A DNA stretch of 64,000 nt, from positions 281,086-345,085 of the forward strand of contig NZ_BMMP01000005.1 in NCBI RefSeq assembly GCF_014645895.1, given 5' to 3'. Origin of the DNA: Streptomyces daqingensis (GTDB lineage Bacteria; Actinomycetota; Actinomycetes; Streptomycetales; Streptomycetaceae). Made by a program: the position numbers and the translations under genes. Below are positions 34,334-43,927 of the stretch, in pieces. The notes below the pieces were generated by a model. The model saw nothing but the letters and a program-made list of their open reading frames with translations. It made no database searches and was not told the DNA's origin. The stretch's first letter is position 1. Every line of letters starts with the position of its first letter.

Positions 34334-36370
34334 ATGGCGATGTGGTGGGGGGAAACCGGAGGGGTGGTACCGGATGACGGGCCGCCGGCCGGCATCGCGA
34401 CCGGCCTCATGTCCGGCTTGTCGGAACTCATGCCCGATCCGGACTCCTTCACGGCCGAGGTCGTACTGCCGGGCGAGACCACGTCGCCCTGGGCCGCCCG
34501 TACGTTCGTGGGCCGCGCAGTGCGCGCGTGGGGGATGCCCGACGCCCCCTCCGCCGACGCGGTGCTGCTGGCGAGCGAGTTGGTGACGAACGCGGTGGTG
34601 CACGCCGGTACGGGAGTGCGCCTGGAGTGCCGCCACGAGGGCGAGGCCCTGGTCGTCGAGGTCGAGGACAGGCACCCCACGCGTGCGGTGGAGACCCGTG
34701 CGCCCGCCGACCCCGAGGCGGGCGGCGGCAGCGTCCCCGGCTTCGGGCTGCGCCTGGTCGCCGCGCTCGCGGAGGAGTGGGGCGTCAGCTACCGCAGGAG
34801 CGGCAAGACGGTCTGGTTCCGGCTGCCCTGGCAGCCCGGGGAGGCCCCGGAGGAGGGCATGCCGGCCGGCCGCGCCGCGGAACAGCCGGCTGACCGCCCG
34901 GGCGGTGGCGCGGACGGCGCTCCGGCCACCCTCACGCTGCCCAGGCAGGCGGACGGCACCGTTGACCGGGCGGACGCCGCGCGTCCCGCCGGCGGACCGG
35001 ACCGGCCGGACAGCGACGTGGCGGCGCCCGCCTCGCCGGGCCAGGAGCTGAACCTGACGGGCAGGCTCGCACCGAGCTCGCTGCGTCCCGCGCAGTGCGC
35101 CCAGTGGGGCCCGGACTGGGTCAACCACGGCATCCTCTCCTTCCTGGCGGAGGCGTCCGACCTGCTCGCCGGGCAGACGGACGAGGACCGAGTGGCGTCC
35201 CTGGCAGGGCAGTTGCTGGTGCCGCGCTTCGCCGACTGGTGCGCCGTGTGGCTCGCCGACGCCGACACGCCCGCTCCGCCCCGGCTGGCGCGCGTGTGGC
35301 ACTCCCAGGAGGACCGCATGGACGAACTCCGTGCGGAACTCGAGAAGTCGCCTCCCGCGCTGTCGAAACGGACGCTCTCCGGGCAGGCCGTCCCCCTGCC
35401 GTGGCCCGGGCAGGCGTCCGCGTACGGGCCGGGCGGCGCCGCTGCGGGCTGCCGTCTCGCCGTGGGCGGACGCACGGTGGGCAGCCTCGTCATAGGGCGT
35501 GCGGGCCTCGTGCGCCTCCCCGACGAAGTGATCGGCATCGTCGAGGACTTCGCCCGCCGCGTCGCTCTCGCCGTGCTCTCCGCGCGGCGCTACACCCGGC
35601 AGGCGACCATCAGCCGGGTGCTCCAGCGCGGGCTGCTGCCGACCGGCGACGTGGCCATCCCCGGCGTGGCGACGTCGGTCGTCTACGAACCGGCGGGTGA
35701 GGGCTCGTGGGCCGGGGGCGATTTCTACGACTTCTTCGAAGTGGGCGACGGACGCTGGCGGTTCGCGCTCGGCGACGTGTGCGGAAACGGCCCCGAGGCC
35801 GCCGTCGTCACCGGTCTGGCGCGGCCGGTGCTGCGGCTGCTGGCACGCGAGGGGTACGACGTGCGGCAGGTCATGGACCGCCTCAACCGGGAGGTGGGCG
35901 AGCAGACCCGCTTCCTGTCACTCGTCTACGGCGAGCTGGCGCCCCTCCCGGACGGCGGCGTGGAGTGCACGCTGGTGTGTGCGGGGCATCCGCTCCCCCT
36001 GGTGCGGACGCTCTCGGGCGAGGTGCGGGCGGCGGCGGAGCCGCAACTGCTGCTCGGCGTCGTGGAGGACGTCGGCTACGAGAGCCAGAGCGTGGTGCTG
36101 CGGCCGGGCGAGACGCTGCTGTGCGTGACGGACGGAGTCACAGAACGGCGGTCCGGCGCACGGCAGTTCGACGACGGCGACGGCCTGTCCGCGGCGCTGG
36201 CCGGTTGCGGCGGACTGTCCGCCGGGGCGACGGCCGAGCGGGTCCGCCGCGCGGTGCACGACTTCGGGGACGGAGCCCCCGTGGACGACCTGGCGATGCT
36301 CGTACTGCAGGCACGCGAACGGCAGACGTGCGAACCGGCACACGAACCTCAGGCACGCGAAGAGGGCTGA
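34334..36370 (+). CDS. ATPase-GAF-PP2C (SpoIIE/RsbU) phosphatase, OsaC-like
   Basis: A roughly 678-residue soluble multidomain regulator. N-terminal HATPase of the RsbW anti-sigma type (ADAVLLASELVTNAVVHAG, then VPGFGLRLVAALAEEWGV), a middle GAF-like domain (about 250-420), and a C-terminal PP2C phosphatase with intact metal motifs: WAGGDFYDFF, LGDVCGNGPEAA, CVTDGVTERRSG and DDLAMLVLQA. Proteins of this kind control partner-switching on anti-sigma antagonists and stress sigma factors. It is divergent from the hybrid kinase pair, suggesting a shared control region of about 80 nt. Start is uncertain: ATG 34334, GTG 34325 and ATG 34340 are all in frame. Confidence 0.9.
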   Translation: MAMWWGETGGVVPDDGPPAGIATGLMSGLSELMPDPDSFTAEVVLPGETTSPWAARTFVGRAVRAWGMPDAPSADAVLLASELVTNAVVHAGTGVRLECRHEGEALVVEVEDRHPTRAVETRAPADPEAGGGSVPGFGLRLVAALAEEWGVSYRRSGKTVWFRLPWQPGEAPEEGMPAGRAAEQPADRPGGGADGAPATLTLPRQADGTVDRADAARPAGGPDRPDSDVAAPASPGQELNLTGRLAPSSLRPAQCAQWGPDWVNHGILSFLAEASDLLAGQTDEDRVASLAGQLLVPRFADWCAVWLADADTPAPPRLARVWHSQEDRMDELRAELEKSPPALSKRTLSGQAVPLPWPGQASAYGPGGAAAGCRLAVGGRTVGSLVIGRAGLVRLPDEVIGIVEDFARRVALAVLSARRYTRQATISRVLQRGLLPTGDVAIPGVATSVVYEPAGEGSWAGGDFYDFFEVGDGRWRFALGDVCGNGPEAAVVTGLARPVLRLLAREGYDVRQVMDRLNREVGEQTRFLSLVYGELAPLPDGGVECTLVCAGHPLPLVRTLSGEVRAAAEPQLLLGVVEDVGYESQSVVLRPGETLLCVTDGVTERRSGARQFDDGDGLSAALAGCGGLSAGATAERVRRAVHDFGDGAPVDDLAMLVLQARERQTCEPAHEPQAREEG

Positions 36371-36427
36371 TCCGGGCTGCCGCCCCGGCTCGTGCCGCAC
36401 GCGCGCCCCCGCCCGGCCGCGTGAGGG

Positions 36428-37666
36428 TCAGTCGACCAGGTCGCGCACGACGGCGTCGGCCAGCAGCCGCCCCCGCAGTGTGAGCACCGCCCGCCCCCGC
36501 TTGTACGGTCCTGCTTCGAGCAGGCCGTCGGCGAGCGCCCGCCGCGCGGCGGACGTGCCGTCCGGAGCGAGCAGGTCCAGCGGGCAGCCGGCCTTGAGGC
36601 GCAGCTCCAGGAGGATCCGCTCCACGCGCCGGTCCTCCGGGCCGAGGACCTCTCGGCCCGCGCCGGGGGAGCGGCCCCCGGCCAGGGCCTGCGCGTAGGC
36701 CGCCGGGTGTTTGACGTTCCACCAGCGCACCCCGCCCACATGGCTGTGGGCTCCAGGTCCGCCGCCCCACCAGTCCGCGCCCGTCCAGTACAGCTCGTTG
36801 TGCCGGCAGGGGGCGGAAGGGTCGTCCGCGGCAGCCCAGTTGGAGACCTCGTACCAGGTCAGACCCGCGGCGGTAAGCGTCTCGTCGGCGATGAGGTAGC
36901 GGTCCGCGTGCACGTCGTCGTCCGTCATGGGGACCTCGCCGCGGCGGATGCGGCGGGCGAGCTGCGTGCCCTCCTCGACGATCAGGGCGTAGGCCGAGAC
37001 GTGGTCGGGGGAGGCGGCGAGAGCGGCGTCGAGGGAGGCGCGCCAGTCGTCGTCCGTCTCGCCGGGCGTCCCGTAGATCAGGTCGAGGTTGACGTGCGTG
37101 AAGCCGGCGGCTCGAGCCTCCTCCACGCATGCCTGCGGGCGCCCGGGGGTGTGTGTGCGGTCCAGAACCTCCAGGACGTGGGGGCGTGCGCTCTGCATGC
37201 CGAAGGAGATCCGGTTGAACCCCGCGGCCCGCAGCTCCGCCAGGTAGCGGGCGTCCACCGATTCGGGGTTCGCCTCGGTCGTCACCTCGGCGCCGGGCGC
37301 CAGCCCGAACTCGTCCCGCACGGCGGAGAGCATCCGCGCGAGGTCGCCGGCCGGGAGGAGGGTCGGTGTGCCGCCGCCGACGAAGACCGTCTCCACGGGG
37401 CGCGGATCGTCCCCGAGCACCTTGCGGGCGAGGCGGATCTCGTCCGTCAGGGTCGCCGCGTAGTTCTCGCGGGAGGCGAGGACGCCCCCGGCGCCGCGCA
37501 GCTCGCCCGCGGTGTAGGTGTTGAAGTCGCAGTAGCCGCAGCGGGTGGCGCAGTACGGGACGTGCAGGTAGAAGCCCAGGGGCCGGTCTTCGCGGCCGGC
37601 CAGGGCTTCCGGCGGCAGTGCGCCGCTCTCGGGCACGGGCTCGCCGTCGGGCAGTGCGGAGGGCAT
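36428..37666 (-). CDS. hemW: Heme chaperone HemW (radical SAM, CPO-III-like)
   Basis: A radical SAM protein formerly annotated as oxygen-independent coproporphyrinogen III oxidase; HemW binds heme and delivers it to respiratory enzymes. The [4Fe-4S] motif is CATRCGYCDFN (CxxxCxxC plus the HemW-type fourth position F). Other landmarks are FVGGGTPTLLP, TTEANPESVD, RISFGMQS, NLDLIYGTPGET and the C-terminal HemN_C region. The ATG at 37666 (MPSALPDGEPVPESG) is preferred over 37675 because the minus-strand GACAAT box lies exactly 7 nt before it. 412 residues. Confidence 0.94.
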   Translation of the reverse strand: MPSALPDGEPVPESGALPPEALAGREDRPLGFYLHVPYCATRCGYCDFNTYTAGELRGAGGVLASRENYAATLTDEIRLARKVLGDDPRPVETVFVGGGTPTLLPAGDLARMLSAVRDEFGLAPGAEVTTEANPESVDARYLAELRAAGFNRISFGMQSARPHVLEVLDRTHTPGRPQACVEEARAAGFTHVNLDLIYGTPGETDDDWRASLDAALAASPDHVSAYALIVEEGTQLARRIRRGEVPMTDDDVHADRYLIADETLTAAGLTWYEVSNWAAADDPSAPCRHNELYWTGADWWGGGPGAHSHVGGVRWWNVKHPAAYAQALAGGRSPGAGREVLGPEDRRVERILLELRLKAGCPLDLLAPDGTSAARRALADGLLEAGPYKRGRAVLTLRGRLLADAVVRDLVD

Positions 37667-37673
37667 GCGTCCC

Positions 37674-37679
37674 ATTGTC
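37674..37679 (-). promoter_or_regulatory. -10 box of hemW (leaderless type)
   Basis: Minus-strand GACAAT, 7 nt before ATG 37666. The same GACAAT-N7-ATG layout occurs at era. Confidence 0.45.
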
Positions 37680-37796
37680 CGTGACGGGCGGACGGTCCAC
37701 GACGACGGGCGGGTGATCCGCCGCGGCGGACCGTCCGGCGAGCGGGGGCGGCCGGGCCCGGCGGGCGCCGCGACGGCCGGCGGGCGGGCCCGCGGC

Positions 37797-38651
37797 TCAG
37801 GAGAAGCCGACCGTCACGTGGTCGATGAGCTGCTCGACCCTGCCGAGCAGAGCCGGCTCCAAATCGCGGTAGGTCTGCACGCGGCCGAGGATGCGCTGCC
37901 ACGCCGCCCCCGTGTTCTCGGGCCAGCCAAGCGCCCGGCACACGCCCGTCTTCCAGTCCTGCCCGTGCGGCACCCGCGGCCAGGCGTCGATCCCCACGGA
38001 CGACGGCTTCACGGCCTCCCAGATGTCGATGTACGGGTGGCCGACGACCAGGACGTCGTCGCCGGTGACCTCCGCCGCGATGCGGGACTCCTTCGAACCC
38101 GGCACGAGGTGGTCGACCAGCACGCCGAGGCGCGCGTCCGGGCCCGGCCCGAACTCCCGCACGACGGCGGGAAGATCGTCGACGCCCTCCAGGTACTCGA
38201 CCACCACGCCCTCGATGCGCAGATCGTCGCCCCAGACCTTCTCGACCAGCTCCGCGTCGTGCCGTCCCTCGACGTAGATGCGGCCCGCACGCGCCACACG
38301 GGCCCGGGCCCCCGGCACCGCCAGCGATCCCGACGCGGTGCGCTGCGGCGCCGCAGCGCCCCCGCCTCCGGCACGGTCGCCGACGGAAGGCCGCTGCGGC
38401 CTGACGAGCGTGACCGTCCTGCCCTCCAGCAGGAAGCCGCGCGGTTCCATGGGGAAGACGCGGTGCTTGCCGAACCGGTCCTCGAGGGTGACGGTCGGCC
38501 CCTCCGCCGTCTTCTCCGTGCGGATCACCGCGCCGCAGTAGCCCGTGGTGATCTCCTCCACCACGAGCCCGGGGTCCGCCGGGACCTCCGGCACGGGCTG
38601 CCGCTTCTTCCACGGCGGGGTCAGGTCGGAGTCATAGGAACGGCTGCGCAT
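37797..38651 (-). CDS. DUF3097 domain protein
   Basis: A 284-residue actinobacterial protein of unknown function. The ATG at 38651 starts MRSRSYDSDLTPPWKKRQPV, matching the family. The central block IYVEGRHDAELVEKVWGDDL with later VGHPYIDIWEAVKPSSVGI and DHLVPGSKESRI resembles a TOPRIM-like fold (E in VEGRHD, then D-x-D-type positions), suggesting nucleic-acid chemistry, but this is inference. It follows the MBL hydrolase gene by 11 nt on the same strand and precedes hemW, so the three probably form a transcription unit. Confidence 0.9.
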   Translation of the reverse strand: MRSRSYDSDLTPPWKKRQPVPEVPADPGLVVEEITTGYCGAVIRTEKTAEGPTVTLEDRFGKHRVFPMEPRGFLLEGRTVTLVRPQRPSVGDRAGGGGAAAPQRTASGSLAVPGARARVARAGRIYVEGRHDAELVEKVWGDDLRIEGVVVEYLEGVDDLPAVVREFGPGPDARLGVLVDHLVPGSKESRIAAEVTGDDVLVVGHPYIDIWEAVKPSSVGIDAWPRVPHGQDWKTGVCRALGWPENTGAAWQRILGRVQTYRDLEPALLGRVEQLIDHVTVGFS

Positions 38652-38662
38652 GACGGCATTCT

Positions 38663-39436
38663 TCACGACTGCGCGAAGCGCCGCGCCAGGCCGTCCCGTT
38701 GCGCGCGTACGAACGCCGCGTCGACGACGGCGCCGTGCCCCGGCACGTACAGCGCGTCCTGCCCGCCGAGCGACAGCAGCCGGTCCAGGGCGGCGGGCCA
38801 CAGTGCGGGCGAGGCGTCGGGGCCGGCCTGCGGCTCACCGGACTCCTCGACGAGGTCTCCGCAGAAGACGACCGTCCTGCCGTCCGCGCCGCCCTCGCCG
38901 GTGCCCCGCACCACGACCGCCAGATCGTGCGGGCTGTGCGCGGCGCCCAGGTCCACCAGGACCACCTCCCGCCCGCCCGGCGACAGCGTGAGCTCGCCGC
39001 GGACAGCGTGCCCGGGCACGGCCAGGGACTCCGCCGACGCCGCCGCCTCGTCCCCGGGCATTCCGTGGTGCTCCGCGTCCCGCCGCAACTCCTCGCCGGC
39101 ACCGGCCAGACGGACGTCCATGCCGGCGGCCGCGTAGACCCGCGCCGCGGTGAACGACGCCGCCCCCAGTACGTGGTCGAAGTGGGGGTGCGTGAGCACC
39201 ACCCGGGTCACGGGCAGCCCGAACATGCCGAGCAGCTCGTCGCGGACGCGCGCGCCCTCCTCGACGCTCGCTCCGGCGTCCACCAGCAGCAGCCCCGACG
39301 TGCCGCGCACCGCGCCCACCGTCGCGTCCCAGCGGGGGAGCCTGCGCCGCACCACACCCGGCGCCAGCTCCTCCCAGCCGCTCGCGGAGCGCTCGCGGGC
39401 CGCGGGCCCTCCCGCGTCTTCCCTTTCTGCGGCCAT
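38663..39436 (-). CDS. MBL fold metallo-hydrolase
   Basis: A 257-residue metallo-beta-lactamase-fold hydrolase. The zinc motif is [17 protein letters not shown], the next ligand histidine in [13 protein letters not shown] (note GAAHSPHD instead of the more usual GPAHTxGD), an acidic bridge in [12 protein letters not shown], and the last histidine in [10 protein letters not shown]. It is related to glyoxalase II-type and SoxH-like hydrolases; substrate unknown. A TAGCGT box lies 6 nt before the ATG. It is divergent from hrcA. Confidence 0.92.
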   Translation of the reverse strand: MAAEREDAGGPAARERSASGWEELAPGVVRRRLPRWDATVGAVRGTSGLLLVDAGASVEEGARVRDELLGMFGLPVTRVVLTHPHFDHVLGAASFTAARVYAAAGMDVRLAGAGEELRRDAEHHGMPGDEAAASAESLAVPGHAVRGELTLSPGGREVVLVDLGAAHSPHDLAVVVRGTGEGGADGRTVVFCGDLVEESGEPQAGPDASPALWPAALDRLLSLGGQDALYVPGHGAVVDAAFVRAQRDGLARRFAQS

Positions 39437-39442
39437 GCGGTG

Positions 39443-39448
39443 ACGCTA
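39443..39448 (-). promoter_or_regulatory. -10 box of the MBL hydrolase gene (leaderless type)
   Basis: Minus-strand TAGCGT, 6 nt before the ATG at 39436. Confidence 0.4.
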
Positions 39449-39497
39449 ACGGGAGTTCCCGGAATCCGTGCGCGCGGTACCTTCAATCGGGCGGCTC

Positions 39498-39528
39498 TTG
39501 CCCCGGCCACGGCTACCGGCCGTACACT
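39498..39528 (+). promoter_or_regulatory. Promoter of hrcA-dnaJ
   Basis: TTGCCC (39498-39503), 19-nt spacer, TACACT (39523-39528). Transcription would begin just before the CIRCE operator. Confidence 0.5.
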
Positions 39529-39540
39529 GACCCAGGGGAT

Positions 39541-39567
39541 TTGGCACTCCGTCGGGGAGAGTGCCAA
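39541..39567 (+). promoter_or_regulatory. CIRCE operator (HrcA binding site)
   Basis: TTGGCACTC (39541-39549), 9-nt spacer, GAGTGCCAA (39559-39567): a perfect inverted repeat with the CIRCE architecture (consensus TTAGCACTC-N9-GAGTGCTAA), both arms changed A to G / T to C symmetrically. Its place about 80 nt before hrcA implies autoregulation and heat-shock control of hrcA-dnaJ. Confidence 0.92.
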
Positions 39568-39645
39568 GGCGCAGGAGACGGCCGGAGGCCGGAGGCTCTG
39601 CGCCCCCAGTGCGAGCGCGGCAAGGCTGGACGGGAGGTGTGCGCG

Positions 39646-40662
39646 TTGCTCAGTGAACGCAGGCTCGAAGTTCTGCGCGCGATCGTCCAGGACTACGTGG
39701 GCACGGAGGAACCCGTGGGTTCCAAGGCGCTGACGGAGCGGCACAACCTCCAGGTCTCGCCGGCGACGGTGCGCAACGACATGGCGGTCCTGGAGGACGA
39801 GGGGTACATCGCGCAGCCCCACACCAGCGCGGGCCGTATTCCCACGGACAAGGGCTACCGCCTCTTCGTCGACAAGCTGGCCGGCGTGAAGCCGTTGTCC
39901 TCCCCGGAGCGCAAGGCGATCCAGAACTTCCTCGAGGGCGCCGTCGACCTCGACGACGTGGTGGGGCGCACGGTGCGTCTGCTGGCGCAGCTGACCAGGC
40001 AGGTCGCCGTCGTGCAGTACCCGTCGCTGACCCGCTCCACGGTGCGGCACGTCGAGCTGCTGTCGCTCGCTCCGGCCCGGCTGATGCTGGTGCTGATCAC
40101 CGACACCGGCCGTGTCGAGCAGCGCCTCATCGACACCCCGGCCCCGATGGGCGAGGACGCCCTCGCCGATCTTCGCGCACGGCTGAACAGCCGGGTCGTG
40201 GGTCAGCGCTTCACGGACGTACCCTCCCTGGTGCAGGACCTTCCGGAGGCCTTCGACGGCGACGACCGGGGCACGGTCTCGACCGTCCTCGCGACCCTGC
40301 TGGAGACCCTGGTCGAGGAGACGGAGGAGCGGCTGATCATCGGCGGCACCTCCAACCTCACCCGCTTCGGGCACGACTTCCCCCTGACGATCCGGCCGGT
40401 GCTGGAGGCGCTGGAGGAGCAGGTCGTGCTGCTGAAGCTGCTCGGAGAGGCGAAAGACCCCGGAATGACCGTAAGAATCGGGCATGAGAATGCCCACGAA
40501 GGGCTGAGTTCCACGTCGGTGGTTTCGGTCGGCTACGGTTCGGGCGACGAAGCAGTCGCCAAGCTCGGCGTGGTCGGACCGACCCGCATGGACTACCCCG
40601 GAACGATGGGAGCTGTACGCGCAGTGGCACGGTACGTCGGACAGATCCTCGCGGAGTCGTAA
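39646..40662 (+). CDS. hrcA: Heat-inducible transcriptional repressor HrcA
   Basis: Repressor of CIRCE-controlled chaperone genes. 338 residues from a TTG at 39646 ([20 protein letters not shown]), which has GGGAGG 8 nt upstream and matches the usual length; the in-frame GTG at 39637 overlaps that ribosome binding site. The winged helix covers [18 protein letters not shown] and [20 protein letters not shown]; the GAF-like sensory domain and C-terminal dimerisation region follow. Its stop codon is immediately followed by the dnaJ start, with no gap. Confidence 0.96.
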   Translation: MLSERRLEVLRAIVQDYVGTEEPVGSKALTERHNLQVSPATVRNDMAVLEDEGYIAQPHTSAGRIPTDKGYRLFVDKLAGVKPLSSPERKAIQNFLEGAVDLDDVVGRTVRLLAQLTRQVAVVQYPSLTRSTVRHVELLSLAPARLMLVLITDTGRVEQRLIDTPAPMGEDALADLRARLNSRVVGQRFTDVPSLVQDLPEAFDGDDRGTVSTVLATLLETLVEETEERLIIGGTSNLTRFGHDFPLTIRPVLEALEEQVVLLKLLGEAKDPGMTVRIGHENAHEGLSSTSVVSVGYGSGDEAVAKLGVVGPTRMDYPGTMGAVRAVARYVGQILAES

Positions 40663-41796
40663 GTGGCGGCGGACTACTACGCGGTCCTCGGCGTGCAGCG
40701 CGACGCCTCGCAGGACGAGATCAAGAAGGCCTTCCGCAGGCTGGCGCGCGAGCTGCACCCGGACGTCAATCCGGACCCGAAGACGCAGGAGCGGTTCAAG
40801 GAGATCAACACCGCTTACGAGATCCTCTCGGACCCGCAGAAGAAGCAGGTCTACGACCTCGGCGGCGACCCGACGGGCGGCGCCGGCGGTGGTGGCGGCG
40901 GCTTCGGCGGCGCGGGCTTCGGCAACTTCTCCGACATCATGGACGCGTTCTTCGGGACGGCCTCGCAGCGGGGCCCCAGGTCCCGTACGCGGCGCGGCCA
41001 GGACGCCATGATCCGGCTCGACATCGACCTGGAGGAGTCGGCCTTCGGCACGACGAAGGAGATCCAGGTCGACACCGCGGTCGTCTGCAACACCTGCAGC
41101 GGCGAAGGTGCGGCGCCGGGCACCTCGGCGCAGACCTGCGACATGTGCCGAGGGCGGGGCGAGGTCTCCCAGGTGACCCGCTCCTTCCTGGGCCAGGTCA
41201 TGACGTCGCGCCCGTGCCCGCAGTGCCAGGGGTTCGGCACGGTCGTGCCGACGCCCTGCCCCGAGTGCGCCGGGGACGGCCGCATCCGCTCGCGCCGCAG
41301 CCTGACGGTGAAGATCCCCGCGGGCGTCGACAACGGCACCCGCATCCAGCTCGCGGGCGAGGGCGAGGTCGGTCCGGGCGGCGGCCCGGCGGGCGACCTG
41401 TACGTCGAGATCCACGAGAAGTCGCACTCGACGTTCCAGCGGCGCGGCGACGACCTGCACTGCACGGTGACCATCCCCATGACGGCGGCGGCGCTCGGCA
41501 CGAAGGTGCCGCTGGAGACGCTGGACGGCGTGGAAGAGGTCGACATCCGGCCGGGCACGCAGTCCGGCCAGTCGATCCCGCTGCACGAGCGCGGCATCAC
41601 GCATCTGCGGGGCGGCGGGCGCGGCCAGCTGATCGTCCACGTCGAGGTGACGACGCCGAGCAACCTGGAGCCGGAGCAGGAGGAGCTGCTGCGGCGGCTG
41701 GCGAAGCTGCGCGGCGAGGAGCGGCCCACCGGGCAGTTCCAGCCCGGCCAGCAGGGGCTCTTCTCCCGCCTCAAGGACGCGTTCAACGGCCGCTGA
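40663..41796 (+). CDS. dnaJ: Chaperone DnaJ (HrcA-linked paralogue)
   Basis: Hsp40 co-chaperone for DnaK. 377 residues from a GTG directly abutting hrcA. J domain at 1-65 with the HPD tripeptide in [11 protein letters not shown]; Gly/Phe region ([18 protein letters not shown]); four zinc repeats [24 protein letters not shown] and CPECAGDG; two C-terminal substrate domains. Streptomyces carries a second dnaJ in the dnaK operon; this is the one coupled to hrcA (often called dnaJ2). Confidence 0.96.
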   Translation: MAADYYAVLGVQRDASQDEIKKAFRRLARELHPDVNPDPKTQERFKEINTAYEILSDPQKKQVYDLGGDPTGGAGGGGGGFGGAGFGNFSDIMDAFFGTASQRGPRSRTRRGQDAMIRLDIDLEESAFGTTKEIQVDTAVVCNTCSGEGAAPGTSAQTCDMCRGRGEVSQVTRSFLGQVMTSRPCPQCQGFGTVVPTPCPECAGDGRIRSRRSLTVKIPAGVDNGTRIQLAGEGEVGPGGGPAGDLYVEIHEKSHSTFQRRGDDLHCTVTIPMTAAALGTKVPLETLDGVEEVDIRPGTQSGQSIPLHERGITHLRGGGRGQLIVHVEVTTPSNLEPEQEELLRRLAKLRGEERPTGQFQPGQQGLFSRLKDAFNGR

Positions 41797-41940
41797 GCGG
41801 CGGCGGGTTGACGTCCGCGCGGATACGGACCGTCCCGCCGCGCCCGCCCGGCCCGTGCCGCCGCGGCGGGTGGCGGGCTCTCCCGCGGCGGCGGGCTCCC
41901 GGGCGGGGCGGTACCCGCGAGGCGTGGAGGCGCCGCGTGG

Positions 41941-41946
41941 CAGGAT
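41941..41946 (+). promoter_or_regulatory. -10 box of the nitronate monooxygenase gene (leaderless type)
   Basis: CAGGAT followed by 6 nt and the ATG at 41953. Confidence 0.45.
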
Positions 41947-41952
41947 GAGCGC

Positions 41953-43053
41953 ATGTCCATCCCGCTGAGCGCGCTCTCCGACTTCACGGAGCATCCGATA
42001 GTGCAGGCGCCCATGGCGGGCGGCGTGTCCTGTCCGGAACTAGCGGGCAAGGTCAGCGAATCGGGCGGACTGGGCTTCCTCGCCGCCGGCTACAAGACGC
42101 CGGAAGCCATGTACGAGGACATCAAGCAGCTGCGCGGGCTCACCCAACGCCCGTTCGGCGTCAACCTGTTCATGCCGCAGCCCGACCACGCCGACGCGGG
42201 GTCGCTGGAGCGCTACCGCGCCCAGCTCGGCGGCGAGGCGATGTGGTACGAGACGGAGCTCGGCGACACCGACCACGCCACCGACGACGCCTACGAGGCG
42301 AAGCTCGCGATCCTCTTCGACGACCCCGTCCCCGTCGTCTCCTTCACCTTCGGCTGCCCCACGCGGGGCGTGCTGGAGCGCTTCAACAAGCGCGGCACGT
42401 ACACGGTGGTGACCGTCACCTCCGTTGCCGAGGCGCAGGTCGCGGAGTGGTCGGGGGCCGACGCCGTCTGCGTGCAGGGCACCGAGGCGGGAGGCCACCA
42501 GGCCACCCACCGCGACGACCCGCAGGAGGACGGCACCGGCAGCGCCCTCGGCCTGCTCTCGCTCGTGGCGCACGTCAAGGAGGCGGTGCGGCTGCCCGTC
42601 ATCGCGGCGGGCGGTGTCATGCGCGGCCGGCAGATCGCCGCCGTTCTCGCGGCGGGGGCGGTCGCCGCGCAGCTCGGCACGGCCTTCCTGGTGTGCCCGG
42701 AGTCGGGTGCCGACCCGGTGCACAAGGAGGCCATGACGAACCCGCTCTTCAACCGCACCGCGATGACACGCGCGTTCACGGGACGTCCCGCGCGCGCACT
42801 GGTCAACCGCTTCCTGAGGGAGCACGGCCGGTACGCCCCGGCCGCCTACCCCCACGTGCACCATCTGACGGCGAGCGTGCGGAAGGCGGCGGCCAAGGCG
42901 AAGGACCCCCAGGGGATGGCGCTGTGGGCGGGGCAGGGCCACCGGCTCGCGCGGGATCTTCCGGCAGCGCAGCTCATGGACGTCCTGGTGACGGAGCTGA
43001 CCGTGGCCCGCGAGGCGCTGCTGAAGCGCGGCGTCCCGGGGAGCGGGGCATGA
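41953..43053 (+). CDS. Nitronate monooxygenase
   Basis: FMN-dependent oxidation of alkyl nitronates (2-nitropropane dioxygenase family). 366 residues: HPIVQAPMAGGVSCPELAG at the N-terminus with FMN-binding residues, FGVNLFMPQ, VCVQGTEAGGHQATH containing the conserved histidine, PVIAAGGVMRG and AAQLGTAFLVCPESGA for phosphate binding. The next gene, rsmE, overlaps it by 4 nt. Its biological substrate may be propionate-3-nitronate, as for other bacterial members; not shown here. Confidence 0.93.
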   Translation: MSIPLSALSDFTEHPIVQAPMAGGVSCPELAGKVSESGGLGFLAAGYKTPEAMYEDIKQLRGLTQRPFGVNLFMPQPDHADAGSLERYRAQLGGEAMWYETELGDTDHATDDAYEAKLAILFDDPVPVVSFTFGCPTRGVLERFNKRGTYTVVTVTSVAEAQVAEWSGADAVCVQGTEAGGHQATHRDDPQEDGTGSALGLLSLVAHVKEAVRLPVIAAGGVMRGRQIAAVLAAGAVAAQLGTAFLVCPESGADPVHKEAMTNPLFNRTAMTRAFTGRPARALVNRFLREHGRYAPAAYPHVHHLTASVRKAAAKAKDPQGMALWAGQGHRLARDLPAAQLMDVLVTELTVAREALLKRGVPGSGA

Positions 43054-43805
43054 CGGCCCCGGTCTTCCTGGCGGACGGCGGGGAACTGGCGGACGCCGTG
43101 CGTTCCGGCGGCGGCACCGTCGTGCTGGAGGGCCCGGAGGGGCGGCACGCGGTGTCGGTGAAGCGGCTGCGGCCGGGCGAGGAGGTCGTCCTCACGGACG
43201 GCGCGGGGACAGGCGTCGCGGGCACCGTAGGGAACGTCTCGGGCAAGGACCGCCTGGAGGTGGCGGTCACCTCCGTGCTGGCGGAGGCGGAGCCCAGGCC
43301 GCTGATCACCGTCGTGCAGGCGCTGCCGAAGGGCGACCGCGGCGAGCTGGCCGTGGAGATGCTGACGGAGACCGGGGTGGACCGGATCGTGCCGTGGGCC
43401 GCTTCGCGCTGCGTGACGCAGTGGCGCGGGGAACGCGGTGCGAAGTCGCTGCGCAAGTGGCAGTCCGCGGCGCGGGAGGCGGGCAAGCAGGCTCGCAGGC
43501 TGAGGTTCCCGGAGGTCGCGGACCTCGCGACGACGGCGCAGGTCGCCCAGGTGCTGCGCGACGCCGGGCTGGGCGTCGTGCTGCACGAGGAGGGCAGTGA
43601 GTCGCTCTCCGCGGCCGAACTCCCCGCGGACGGCGGCATCGTGCTGGTCGTGGGCCCCGAAGGGGGCGTCGCCCCGGAGGAGTTGGCGTCCTTCGCGGAG
43701 GCCGGGGCGCGGCCCTGCCGGCTGGGGCCGACGGTGCTGCGCACCTCCACCGCCGGGACGGCGGCGACGGCGCTGCTGATGGCACGTTCCGGGCGCTGGT
43801 CCTGA
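43050..43805 (+). CDS. rsmE: 16S rRNA (uracil-1498-N3)-methyltransferase
   Basis: SPOUT-family methyltransferase modifying U1498 in the decoding centre. 251 residues from ATG 43050, overlapping the upstream stop. N-terminal PUA-like region (VVLEGPEGRHAVSVKRLRPG, VVLTDGAGTG), central ALPKGDRGELAVEMLTETGV, and the knot with VLVVGPEGGVAPEELASFAE and LGPTVLRTSTAGTAATALL. The start and the ATGA overlap support translational coupling to the nitronate monooxygenase gene. Confidence 0.96.
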   Translation: MTAPVFLADGGELADAVRSGGGTVVLEGPEGRHAVSVKRLRPGEEVVLTDGAGTGVAGTVGNVSGKDRLEVAVTSVLAEAEPRPLITVVQALPKGDRGELAVEMLTETGVDRIVPWAASRCVTQWRGERGAKSLRKWQSAAREAGKQARRLRFPEVADLATTAQVAQVLRDAGLGVVLHEEGSESLSAAELPADGGIVLVVGPEGGVAPEELASFAEAGARPCRLGPTVLRTSTAGTAATALLMARSGRWS

Positions 43806-43915
43806 CCCGCGGCTCCCGGGCGGCGTTCCGGGGCTGTTCGTCCTGGCCGGCGCCGGGCCCGGCCGTGGCCGCGGACCGAGGGGTTCGCGCGGGGTGCCCT
43901 TCCGGCCCGCACAGG

Positions 43916-43921
43916 TAGCAT
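43916..43921 (+). promoter_or_regulatory. -10 box of the HIT protein gene (leaderless type)
   Basis: TAGCAT followed by 6 nt and the ATG at 43928. Confidence 0.45.
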
Positions 43922-43927
43922 CCCTGC

